Source of the DNA: Phycisphaeraceae bacterium
GTDB lineage: Bacteria > Planctomycetota > Phycisphaerae > Phycisphaerales > Phycisphaeraceae
Reading direction: 5' to 3'
NCBI GenBank assembly: GCA_002704825.1
Contig: PAIY01000256.1
Span: 1-37,039, forward strand
DNA: 37,039 nt
Notes under the pieces: model-generated
Database searches by the model: none
Told to the model about the DNA's origin: nothing
Seen by the model: the letters and a program-made list of their open reading frames with translations, nothing else
Made by a program: the position numbers and the translations under genes
Part shown: positions 23,866-31,341 of the stretch, piece after piece
Layout of the letters: every line of letters begins with the position of its first letter
How positions within the stretch are numbered: position 1 is the first letter of the stretch

Positions 23866-25008
23866 TTAAATGATCTCAAGATCATTGACGCTGCCCAATT
23901 CCGGGAACGGCGCAGTGGGCAGCTGCTGATACCAGAATGCCACCGATGCGATGTCATCCTGTAAAGGCAGGTAACGACCGCCGCTTCGCCAACCGATCGC
24001 CTGGATTGTCACTGCCAGGTCTTCGTGGAAACGGATCGGGTCGCAGATATGCCAACGGTACATGGAGAAGCGTGTCTGTGAGTTGTACACACCATCCGGC
24101 CGGACAATGTGTGGTACGCCAAGATAGGCCGTGGTGAACTCCTGGTACTGCTTGGTTTTCTTATTCTCAAAGTTGTAGGATCCGCCGAAGTAGTCTTCGG
24201 TCCCGGTGCCTGCGATGGTGGGGAAACAATCACCGCCGTGTTCAGCAACCGAATCTGCAATAGAACTTCCGGGGGGGATATCGCCATCCAGATAGAATTT
24301 GATTTCGCCTTCCCCCCACCAACCTTTGTTGTTCAGTCCCCATGCCATGTAGGTTCCGACATAGTGTCCTTTGCCTTTGACACCGTCGAGAATGGTGTAA
24401 ACCTTGCCATAGGGTAACGGGTTGGTCCGACGGAACTGAGCGTGGAAATAGGCTGGGTTTTGTGGGATATCCGGGTCCAACTCATAATCGACTTGATAGT
24501 AGAGGCGAAACTCGTTTTCCGGATCACGGTTTTCAATGGTCATCCGGCAGCGCTTGGCAAAGGGCATCGGCCAATAGCAGTTAAACGCATTGCCGGGATT
24601 CACTGCAACAGGTTGCGAGTCGATCTGCGCAAAGGTATCAAAGCCGGTGAATGCTGAAGCAAAGAAGTCACCGAGAGGACATTCAATGCTCGGGTGTTCC
24701 TGGTCATCCCAATAGACGCGGAGAATGGCATTGCGGTATGCCGTGCCCGCAGGTGTCATCCAGATATGCAGGATGCGCCCGGGGCCTTGGATATCCGCCA
24801 TTTCAAATAACTCACCGGATGCAATCTTCACGCACGGTCGGATTTTCCAGCCTCGCCCAAGGTCTCGCGCACAACGGCTGCTATCCAACCAATTCCCCTC
24901 GGCATCCTGCGTTGGTTCGAGCATGGCAGCCTTGCCCTTTTCACCGGTCGGATTCTCTGCGCAGATCGAACGTGTCTGAGCCTTGGTTACTTTTTCAAGA
25001 TGCTGCAT
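23866..25008 (-). CDS. DUF2961 / GH172 family glycoside hydrolase
   Basis: The 380-residue protein has the DUF2961 core: EMADIQGPGRILHIWMTPAGTAYRNAILRVYWDDQEHPSIECPLGDFFAS, then the MPFAKRCRMTIENRD strand and AGTGTEDYFGGSYNFENKK. The family is now GH172. Its characterised members act on D-fructofuranosyl or D-arabinofuranosyl linkages, and the acidic residues in the GDFF and GTEDYF blocks are the expected active-site region. No signal peptide is visible, so it is probably cytoplasmic. AGGAG lies about 10 bases before the ATG. It is divergent from an AraC regulator with an inverted repeat between them, the usual layout of a regulator and its target. The substrate cannot be read from sequence. 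Confidence 0.88.
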   Translation of the reverse strand: MQHLEKVTKAQTRSICAENPTGEKGKAAMLEPTQDAEGNWLDSSRCARDLGRGWKIRPCVKIASGELFEMADIQGPGRILHIWMTPAGTAYRNAILRVYWDDQEHPSIECPLGDFFASAFTGFDTFAQIDSQPVAVNPGNAFNCYWPMPFAKRCRMTIENRDPENEFRLYYQVDYELDPDIPQNPAYFHAQFRRTNPLPYGKVYTILDGVKGKGHYVGTYMAWGLNNKGWWGEGEIKFYLDGDIPPGSSIADSVAEHGGDCFPTIAGTGTEDYFGGSYNFENKKTKQYQEFTTAYLGVPHIVRPDGVYNSQTRFSMYRWHICDPIRFHEDLAVTIQAIGWRSGGRYLPLQDDIASVAFWYQQLPTAPFPELGSVNDLEII

Positions 25009-25009
25009 A

Positions 25010-25059
25010 TCGGTGTGTCTCCTGTTTTATTACAGCGATGAGACTCAAAGATACACCGA
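25010..25059. promoter_or_regulatory. candidate AraC operator in the GH172-araC intergenic region
   Basis: Inverted 11-base arms TCGGTGTGTCT (25010-25020) and AGATACACCGA (25049-25059) with one mismatch. The arm spacing fits two AraC-type monomers three helical turns apart. A palindrome TTGATATCAA lies just to the right at 25065-25074. TATATT, about 5-10 bases before the araC ATG, looks like a -10 for a leaderless or nearly leaderless araC transcript. Confidence 0.45.
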
Positions 25060-25115
25060 CTGTCTTGATATCAAAATGGGGTGATTTCTTAATTTTTTGT
25101 GTTATATTCTGATTC

Positions 25116-25928
25116 ATGAGAAACCTGAAGCACTTCTTCAAATACCCACGCAAGATCGACCGAAGCTTTTCAATCCGTGGAATAGGCATTGAAGAACAGA
25201 TGCACCAAGGCCTCGTGGATCGACCACGTGGGACAGGCGATTGGTTAATCATGTACTTTCCTGTTCAATGCCAGATCATGGAACAATGGGCTCTGGCAGG
25301 AAGTCTGATGATCTGGTCACCGGGTGAACATCAGAAATATGGTGACAGTCAACTGGGTTGGTCGCATAGCTGGATGCACTGTGATGGCACGGCAATCACA
25401 CGTTGGCTCAAACAGGCCAATCTCCAGCCCAATACGATTTACCCCAACATGCCTCAAGGTCATTGGGTTGATGCCCTGAGTCACGTGTTTGATGAACTCA
25501 AGCAACATGATGCCTACGCCAATCCCATGATCCTGAACCTGGTGCAAAACGCCCTGCTGACCTTTGGGCGACATGCCCGTCCTGCTCCGGAGGATGAGAA
25601 CCTGAAAAACTCACTGCAGGATATCCGGCGTCAATTGGAGATGGATTACGACCAGCCGGTGACATTGGATGAATTGGCCACGCAAACCGGCTTATCCGTC
25701 TCGCATTTTTGCGCCCGGTTCAAGCAGGTGTTTGGCAGTAGCGCGATTGAATATCTCATCGAACAGCGCATGCAGCAGGCAGCGTATCTGCTTTATGATC
25801 GTAATCTCAAAATTCAGGACATTGCCAAGCGCGTCGGATATGACGATGTGTTCCACTTTTCAAAGTTATTCAAGAAGCATCATGGCATGTCACCCCGTGC
25901 GTTACGCAAGCAGCAACTTGGCGACTGA
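25116..25928 (+). CDS. AraC family transcriptional regulator
   Basis: The 270-residue regulator has an N-terminal sensor (about 1-150, cupin-like and rich in Trp/His) and a C-terminal AraC double helix-turn-helix. The first helix-turn-helix is VTLDELATQTGLSVSHFCARFKQVFGSSAIEYLIEQRMQQAAYLL. The second is KIQDIAKRVGYDDVFHFSKLFKKHHGMSPRALRK. The sensor contains RGTGDWLIMYFPVQ, reminiscent of the xGxDWLL start of many AraC sugar sensors. No Shine-Dalgarno sequence precedes the ATG. The last 27 bases overlap the end of the convergent HAD gene. It likely controls the divergent GH172 gene in response to a sugar. Confidence 0.93.
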   Translation: MRNLKHFFKYPRKIDRSFSIRGIGIEEQMHQGLVDRPRGTGDWLIMYFPVQCQIMEQWALAGSLMIWSPGEHQKYGDSQLGWSHSWMHCDGTAITRWLKQANLQPNTIYPNMPQGHWVDALSHVFDELKQHDAYANPMILNLVQNALLTFGRHARPAPEDENLKNSLQDIRRQLEMDYDQPVTLDELATQTGLSVSHFCARFKQVFGSSAIEYLIEQRMQQAAYLLYDRNLKIQDIAKRVGYDDVFHFSKLFKKHHGMSPRALRKQQLGD

Positions 25929-26606
25929 TTCGGTGGGTTCCAGACTATTGATTTGCGTTGCCATGGTAGGATCAGGACAGGGATCACCGTAGCGATTGAG
26001 CCAAACGGCTTTGATCCCCATGTTAAACGCCCCACCGATATCTGAATGCCAGGAGTCCCCCACCATGACGCAATCCTGTGGCTTGGCATCGAACAATCCC
26101 ATGGCATGCTCAAAGATGCCGGGGTCGGGTTTGTTGATACCGATATCGCCGGAGATCACCAGTTCGTCAAAGTGATCCCAGAGTTTGCATGCATCAAGCT
26201 TGCGGATCTGTTCTTCGCGGATGTGATTGGTGATAATGCCGATCTTCACGTGGGGTCTGAGATACTTGAGCAACGCAATCGCGCCGGGGACCGGCTGACG
26301 ATGTTCGACATACGCAGCACGATAGGCGTCGGCAGCCACCATGGCATCATCATCATTGACCGTCACGCCATACTCAGCAAACATCTGCTTGAATCGCTCG
26401 GAACGTGCCTGCGCCAAATCGATCTTGCCAGCCAGAACTTTGCTGTGCGTCTGGTCAATGAGTCGGATGTAGGTTTGTTCCAGCGCTTCAAGTTCAACCG
26501 CGCCGAAGACCTCATACGCAAGACGCATGGCTTTGAGGCCACAGATATTGCAGTGACGGTGATCGACGAGCGTGTCATCCAAATCAAAAAATACGACTTT
26601 TCGCAT
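25902..26606 (-). CDS. HAD superfamily phosphatase (YjjG-like)
   Basis: The 234-residue haloacid dehalogenase-type hydrolase has all four motifs. Motif I is FFDLDDTLVD, with nucleophile Asp8 and Asp10. Motif II is IGIITNH, and the motif III lysine lies in GINKPDPGIFEHAM. Motif IV is CVMVGDSWHSDIGGAFNMGIKAVWLN. A helical cap lies between motifs I and II, as in subfamily I members such as the nucleotidase YjjG and phosphoglycolate phosphatases. The substrate is probably a nucleoside monophosphate or small phosphosugar but cannot be fixed. It may be co-transcribed with rph, whose stop is 48 bases upstream; an rph-HAD or rph-rdgB grouping in nucleotide salvage is plausible. Confidence 0.88.
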   Translation of the reverse strand: MRKVVFFDLDDTLVDHRHCNICGLKAMRLAYEVFGAVELEALEQTYIRLIDQTHSKVLAGKIDLAQARSERFKQMFAEYGVTVNDDDAMVAADAYRAAYVEHRQPVPGAIALLKYLRPHVKIGIITNHIREEQIRKLDACKLWDHFDELVISGDIGINKPDPGIFEHAMGLFDAKPQDCVMVGDSWHSDIGGAFNMGIKAVWLNRYGDPCPDPTMATQINSLEPTESVAKLLLA

Positions 26607-26654
26607 GGCGGGGAATCAGCGACACGCAGTGTCGCAGCTACTTTCGTTTGATGT

Positions 26655-27371
26655 TTACTTTTTGAGGAATGCATTCTGCACTCGGAAGAGTTGCTTGATG
26701 CCTTTGGTGGCAAGGTCGAGCAGGCTGTCGAGTTCGGTACGACTGAATGTGCCATGCTCTCCGGTACCTTGAACTTCGATGAACTGGCCTTTCTTGTTCA
26801 TGGCAATGTTCATGTCCACTTCCGCACGGACATCCAGGGGATAATCCAGATCAAGGGTCGGTTCACCGTCGATAATACCGACGCTGATGGCAGCGACGTT
26901 ACCCGTTAACGGGTTGGTTTTGATCATGCCTTCCTTGCGGGCAAAGGCGATGGCCTGGGCGAGTGCGACGTAGGCACCGGTGATCGATGCGGTGCGGGTA
27001 CCTCCATCAGCCTGCAGGACATCACAGTCACAGGTGATGGCTAAGCCGGGCATTTTTTCCAGATCGACTGCAGCGCGGAGGACGCGACCGATGAGGCGCT
27101 GGATCTCCGTACCACGGGAATCAGGGCCACGACGTTTGCGGTCGGTGGTGGAAGCAGGAAGCATGTTGTACTCAGCGGTCACCCAACCCTGGGTGGGTTC
27201 CTCGCCGGGTTTGGGTTTGAGCCAACGGGGCATTTCCGAGGCGATGGACGCAGTGCAGAGGACGTGTGTATTGCCCTGCTTGATGATGACCGAACCAGCC
27301 GCCTGGGTCGGGAATTTCTGGATGGTGACGGGACGGAGTTGGTTACGTTTACGTGTTTTTATTTTGCTCAT
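26655..27371 (-). CDS. rph: ribonuclease PH
   Basis: A phosphorolytic 3'-5' exoribonuclease that trims tRNA 3' ends. The start at 27371 gives MSKIKTRKRNQLRPVTIQKFPTQAAGSVIIKQGNTHVLCTAS, which aligns with the family N-terminus. The frame continues upstream to 27467 without family similarity. Conserved blocks are GWVTAEYNMLPAST, RGTEIQRLIGRVLRAAVDL (phosphate-binding arginine region), CDVLQADGGTRTASITGAYVAL and AEVDMNIAMNKKGQFIEVQGTGE. The length of 238 residues is normal. It follows the SGNH gene by 64 bases on the same strand. Confidence 0.95.
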   Translation of the reverse strand: MSKIKTRKRNQLRPVTIQKFPTQAAGSVIIKQGNTHVLCTASIASEMPRWLKPKPGEEPTQGWVTAEYNMLPASTTDRKRRGPDSRGTEIQRLIGRVLRAAVDLEKMPGLAITCDCDVLQADGGTRTASITGAYVALAQAIAFARKEGMIKTNPLTGNVAAISVGIIDGEPTLDLDYPLDVRAEVDMNIAMNKKGQFIEVQGTGEHGTFSRTELDSLLDLATKGIKQLFRVQNAFLKK

Positions 27372-27435
27372 GGGGAGCATCATACGGGATCGGCTAACCG
27401 ATTTCACGCCAGATGCGAGCAGGCAAGATCTGGAC

Positions 27436-28818
27436 TTACTTTTCCGACTTGGGCATGTGTTTTTCAATCTCGGTGATCAATTCATCTGCAAAGACCTTGT
27501 ACACATCGCGACTCCAATGCACCGTGTCAGTCCACCCGCGTTTAACCTGACTGACAAACGGCAGTGATGTGGAATAAAGATCGACCACGGGAATGCCCAT
27601 GTCTGCCATGAGTTTGTCAACGATCTTGTTATTGCGGACAGCAACACGATTGCCTTCATTGTCCACCGAGTGCGTGCCATCTTCCTCAAGGGATCGTCGG
27701 GGTGTGCAGTTGACCCATATGAATTGGGTTTGTGGCGCGTAGGATTTAAGGAACGAAACCATCTCGGTGAAGTTCGGCTCAATGGTCTGCACAGGGCAAC
27801 GCGTCGGATGTTTGATTGACCACATATGACCGGTCATCGCATTCCAGGTCACAATGTCATATGGGCCGTTATTCAACACACCTCGGAAAGCGCGCTTGGG
27901 TTTACAGTTTTCATCTTCGATATCAATCGGTGCAAACCATGTCCCGCCGACCCAGTAATCGACATACGCTTTGCCTTTGAAATGTTCGGTGATGTAGCTT
28001 CGATAGCCCATGGATTGCGAATCACCGATGACCAGAATCCGAGGCAGGGACGCATCTGTGCGACGGGCACACTGCATCATGTAATCTGGGCCGGAAATGT
28101 TCTCCATCACATGGGTGGATTGGTCGAACCCGGTGGGAAAGATGGCCTGTGGATAGACTTTGATCTTGCGCAGTTGATAGGGAGATGGCAACTTGGTGAG
28201 GGTGACATATTTTTCCGGATAATCATCGCCACCTGGCTTGATCACTTCCCCGAAGGTCAGCGGGAGAGGACTTGGTTTGACATCACCTGCTGCTGAAAGA
28301 ATCAGTCCATTGCGGAAGATGGTCAGGGCTTGATTTTTGAACACCAATGAATACTTGGTGAATTTGTCTTTGCCCATTAACCCACCGACATTGCCGTTGC
28401 GAATACCGTTGGTGTACAACCAGAAGGTGTTGCTTTGCCCACCGCCGGGGTTCCATTTGTCGGGCTTGTACCGCATCACAAAACCGGCCATGGCATCGGT
28501 GTCCATGTTCGAGACGATTTCCAAACCACCTTGAAGGCGTGGCAGGACTTTGAAGTCATCCCCCCGTTTGAGTTCAAATTCGATCGTGAAGTCGTTTTGC
28601 CCTGCAGTCAGATGAGTTGGCAGGACAACGGCATTGGTGCCATCGAGTTTGACCAGGCCATCGACACATTGCACCTGGCCAATGACCTGACATGCTGAGA
28701 AAGTCTGTGAATTGAGTTCCCAAACCGGTTGCTCGTCGCTGGCCATCGCTGATGTGCCAAACATACTCATGCAGATACCAAACAACCCGATGATCAAACC
28801 TGTGATGATGTGATTCAC
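27436..28818 (-). CDS. exported protein with LamG-like domain and SGNH/GDSL hydrolase domain
   Basis: I start at GTG 28818 (AAAAGG about 10 bases upstream). This gives a clean signal peptide, HIITGLIIGLFGICMSMFGTSAMA; the frame itself opens at TTG 28887. Residues about 30-240 look like a LamG/concanavalin-like sandwich, shown by NDFTIEFELKRGDDFK, YSLVFKNQALTIFRNGLILSA and LRKIKVYPQAI. The second half is an SGNH hydrolase: block I RILVIGDSQSMGY (nucleophile Ser), block II near YWVGGTWF, block III in YDIVTWNAMTGHMW, and block V DTVHWS with the catalytic Asp-x-x-His. Planctomycetes often carry such proteins as carbohydrate esterases; an acetyl-esterase role is inferred. The protein is probably periplasmic or secreted. 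Confidence 0.8.
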   Translation of the reverse strand: MNHIITGLIIGLFGICMSMFGTSAMASDEQPVWELNSQTFSACQVIGQVQCVDGLVKLDGTNAVVLPTHLTAGQNDFTIEFELKRGDDFKVLPRLQGGLEIVSNMDTDAMAGFVMRYKPDKWNPGGGQSNTFWLYTNGIRNGNVGGLMGKDKFTKYSLVFKNQALTIFRNGLILSAAGDVKPSPLPLTFGEVIKPGGDDYPEKYVTLTKLPSPYQLRKIKVYPQAIFPTGFDQSTHVMENISGPDYMMQCARRTDASLPRILVIGDSQSMGYRSYITEHFKGKAYVDYWVGGTWFAPIDIEDENCKPKRAFRGVLNNGPYDIVTWNAMTGHMWSIKHPTRCPVQTIEPNFTEMVSFLKSYAPQTQFIWVNCTPRRSLEEDGTHSVDNEGNRVAVRNNKIVDKLMADMGIPVVDLYSTSLPFVSQVKRGWTDTVHWSRDVYKVFADELITEIEKHMPKSEK

Positions 28819-29056
28819 GTGACGCCAACCTTTTGTGATTTGTGATGAACAAAGAAAACGAGGCACCAGACAGTGCAGCGAGACCAAACCGTCTGGACTT
28901 ACAACTGTTATATATTTACATAATACAGTTTCTTTTTATCCTGTCCATCCATTCTGTACCAACAAGTCAGCCTCAGTGGTGCACTTGGCAAGTGCATCAG
29001 TAGACGTTCATCACTAACAGGAGCAAAAAGGGATCAAGATTGGAAAAGTGTATGAA

Positions 29057-30550
29057 TCATCCTGCCACGGCACGTTCGGCGGCGGGGATCATCTCTGGCA
29101 CGGCCATGCGGATGGCAGCGAGGATGGCGGAACTGTCCGCGTGTTGCCAGATGTGATCGGTGTCGACGTGCTTGTTACGCAGCTTGTCAAACGTGCGGAT
29201 GATCTGCTGCATCTGCGAACCCATTGGCGGGTGTGTGTTCCACAAACGGATGGAGGCGTGCGGCGTGGGGAGCATATCCTCGGAACCGTAAGAGAGTTCT
29301 TCGAAGAGTTTTTCACCGGGCCGAATGCCGGTGATCTTGATGGGCATGTCGATGTCAGGTTCCATGCCATGCATGCGAATGAAGCGTTTGCAGAGTTCGA
29401 GGATGTTAACCGGTTGGCCCATGTCCAGCAGGAAAACTTCACCGCCGGACGCATAGGCGGCAGACTGGATGACGAGACCTGCGGCTTCGGGAATGGTCAT
29501 GAAGTAGCGGGTCATTTCCTTGTGCGTCACAGTCAACGGCCCGCCTTGAGCAAGCTGGTTACTCCAGATCGGCAGGACACTGCAGGCTGAACCCAGGACG
29601 TTACCGAAGCGGACCATGGAGTACACGGTGTCCGAGTGTGAGTTGAGCCATTGGATGTAGCGCTCTGCCATGCGCTTGGTGGCACCCATGACGGAGCTGG
29701 GATTGACGGCCTTGTCCGAGGAGATCATCACGAACCGCCCCACCCCATTGGCGTTGGCGGCATCGGCAACGCTGCGCGTGCCAAAGAAATTGTTTTCCAC
29801 GGCATCGGACGGATGGTCTTCCATCATCGGCACATGTTTATGGGCGGCGGCATGGAAGATGACATCCGGCTTGTACTTGCCCATCATCGCCATCGTCCTG
29901 GACGCATCGGTGATGTCATGCAGCACAGCCTTACGCTGCTGACTGGGGAATTCACGAGCAATGCGCCGGTCAATCTCAAAGAGACTGTTTTCCGACCGTT
30001 CGACCAGAATGAGATTGGCAGGCTTGAACCGACAGACGATGCGAGCCAGTTCACTACCGATCGAGCCACCCGCGCCGGTGAGCAGAACATTTTTATTTTG
30101 GATCACCAATTTAATGGCGTTCTCATCCAGTGGCCGCGGCTCACGGCTGATGAGCTGAATGGTGTCGATGGCTTGCGGGATGCCGGTGATCGTCCCGGGC
30201 AATTGTGTTTTGACCTTGCCCGAAAGCTGATCATCTAGCATGGGGATATAGCGAATGGGAACCTTGTTTTGGTTGAGAATCTGGGTGACCTGCTGGATCA
30301 AAGGACGCTCCGAAGCAGGTAAACAGATCAGCGCAAGCGTCGGACTCTCGGAAGCGAGATAGGCTCCAAGTTCTTCAATAACCCCTAGTTGCATCGCATC
30401 ATGCCGGTTCACCACCGTCGAAAACCAGCCTTGGATCGGCATGACGGTGCCTGTGATGCGAATCAGAGATTGCAAGTACCCCACACCCGCAGGATCACCA
30501 ATGAGAATGCAGGATTCGTCTGTAACGCAGCTGTGGGATAAGTTGGACAT
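29057..30550 (-). CDS. CapD/FlaA1-like nucleotide-sugar dehydratase/epimerase without membrane helices
   Basis: An extended short-chain dehydrogenase that modifies a UDP-sugar for polysaccharide or glycan synthesis. The NAD-binding motif is VLLTGAGGSIGSELARIV (about residues 153-170), with DVIFHAAAHKHVPMMEDHPSDAVENNFFGT. The active-site stretch is MISSDKAVNPSSVMGATKRMAERY, with the Met in place of the usual Tyr known from the PglF/CapD group. Further blocks are VRFGNVLGSACSVLPIW, MTRYFMTIPEAAGLVIQ and ITGIRPGEKLFEEL. Instead of the four N-terminal membrane helices of full-length family members, residues 1-145 form a soluble Rossmann-like domain (CILIGDPAGVGYLQSL). ATG 30550 and GTG 30553 are both possible starts. 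It is divergent from the PilZ gene. Confidence 0.88.
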   Translation of the reverse strand: MSNLSHSCVTDESCILIGDPAGVGYLQSLIRITGTVMPIQGWFSTVVNRHDAMQLGVIEELGAYLASESPTLALICLPASERPLIQQVTQILNQNKVPIRYIPMLDDQLSGKVKTQLPGTITGIPQAIDTIQLISREPRPLDENAIKLVIQNKNVLLTGAGGSIGSELARIVCRFKPANLILVERSENSLFEIDRRIAREFPSQQRKAVLHDITDASRTMAMMGKYKPDVIFHAAAHKHVPMMEDHPSDAVENNFFGTRSVADAANANGVGRFVMISSDKAVNPSSVMGATKRMAERYIQWLNSHSDTVYSMVRFGNVLGSACSVLPIWSNQLAQGGPLTVTHKEMTRYFMTIPEAAGLVIQSAAYASGGEVFLLDMGQPVNILELCKRFIRMHGMEPDIDMPIKITGIRPGEKLFEELSYGSEDMLPTPHASIRLWNTHPPMGSQMQQIIRTFDKLRNKHVDTDHIWQHADSSAILAAIRMAVPEMIPAAERAVAG

Positions 30551-30619
30551 CACAGTCCATTTATCGGTTACACAATAAGAAAATCTTGATTGGGATTTGC
30601 ATTCGTGAAAATTGAATTG

Positions 30620-30647
30620 TTGACTTTTTATGGATTTCTTCTATCCA
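30620..30647 (+). promoter_or_regulatory. candidate promoter of the PilZ gene
   Basis: TTGACT, 16 bases, TATCCA, in an AT-rich divergent region of about 215 bases. It matches the layout of the fusA promoter. Confidence 0.4.
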
Positions 30648-30765
30648 GAATGACCGATATTCAGAAAGTTATATCTTAACTAAACATATGGCCTGTTCAG
30701 GTCGATAAATCAAATCAGCAGGGGCTGGGGCTCGGGCGTTCCAAATTCCAGAAGGGATCGAAGGT

Positions 30766-31182
30766 ATGTCATACAAACTGCAGGACCGTGTTGAAGCAAG
30801 ACTCCACCCACGTCTCCGTTTACCCGCCATGTACACGCTGTTACGCATGAAACGTAAAGGCGAGACCCGCTACAACCAGACGGGCTTCATCTATGACATC
30901 AGCCAGACCGGCATGCGTTTTGAACTCGACGAACCCATGGAAATCGGAACTGAACTGGAATTTCGTGCCCTGCTGCCCGGTAGCAACACCACCACCTTCT
31001 GCGCCAAAGGCACTTTGGTCCGCCGACATGATGACTTTGAAGAAGTCGGCCCGGTGAGAATGGCCCTGCATTTTGAACAATTCAAGAGCAGTATCGACCG
31101 CGCCAAGCTGGCAGAATACATTGAATCACGCAAGCCACGCATCTCAACCGACACCCAACCGGCGATCTCGCAAGCAGCTTAA
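30766..31182 (+). CDS. PilZ domain protein
   Basis: The 138-residue single-domain protein probably binds cyclic di-GMP. The RxxxR element lies in ARLHPRLRLPAMY near residue 10-20, although the spacing is RLHPRLR and not fully canonical. The D/NxSxxG element is DISQTGMRFELDEP at about residue 45. The beta-barrel strands follow: GTELEFRALLP, FCAKGTLVRRHDD and RMALHFEQF. The gene stands alone between a divergent sugar-nucleotide gene and a terminator. It could control exopolysaccharide or pilus output; the neighbouring CapD-like gene fits this but does not prove it. Confidence 0.8.
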   Translation: MSYKLQDRVEARLHPRLRLPAMYTLLRMKRKGETRYNQTGFIYDISQTGMRFELDEPMEIGTELEFRALLPGSNTTTFCAKGTLVRRHDDFEEVGPVRMALHFEQFKSSIDRAKLAEYIESRKPRISTDTQPAISQAA

Positions 31183-31207
31183 ACGCGGCTAACAAAACAA
31201 TCATCTC

Positions 31208-31245
31208 AAACCTCAGGTAGGCACGAACCACTCTGAGGTTTTTTT
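31208..31245 (+). terminator. intrinsic terminator after the PilZ gene
   Basis: Stem AACCTCAG / CTGAGGTT (the inner pair is interrupted by the loop) followed by a run of seven or more T. Confidence 0.8.
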
Positions 31246-31341
31246 ATGTCCGTAAATATCAGAATTTGCATAACCATCCGAACCATTGCCCCATGACCTG
31301 CGTAACAATCCCATATACCGCTAACGGTCAAGGAATGACAT

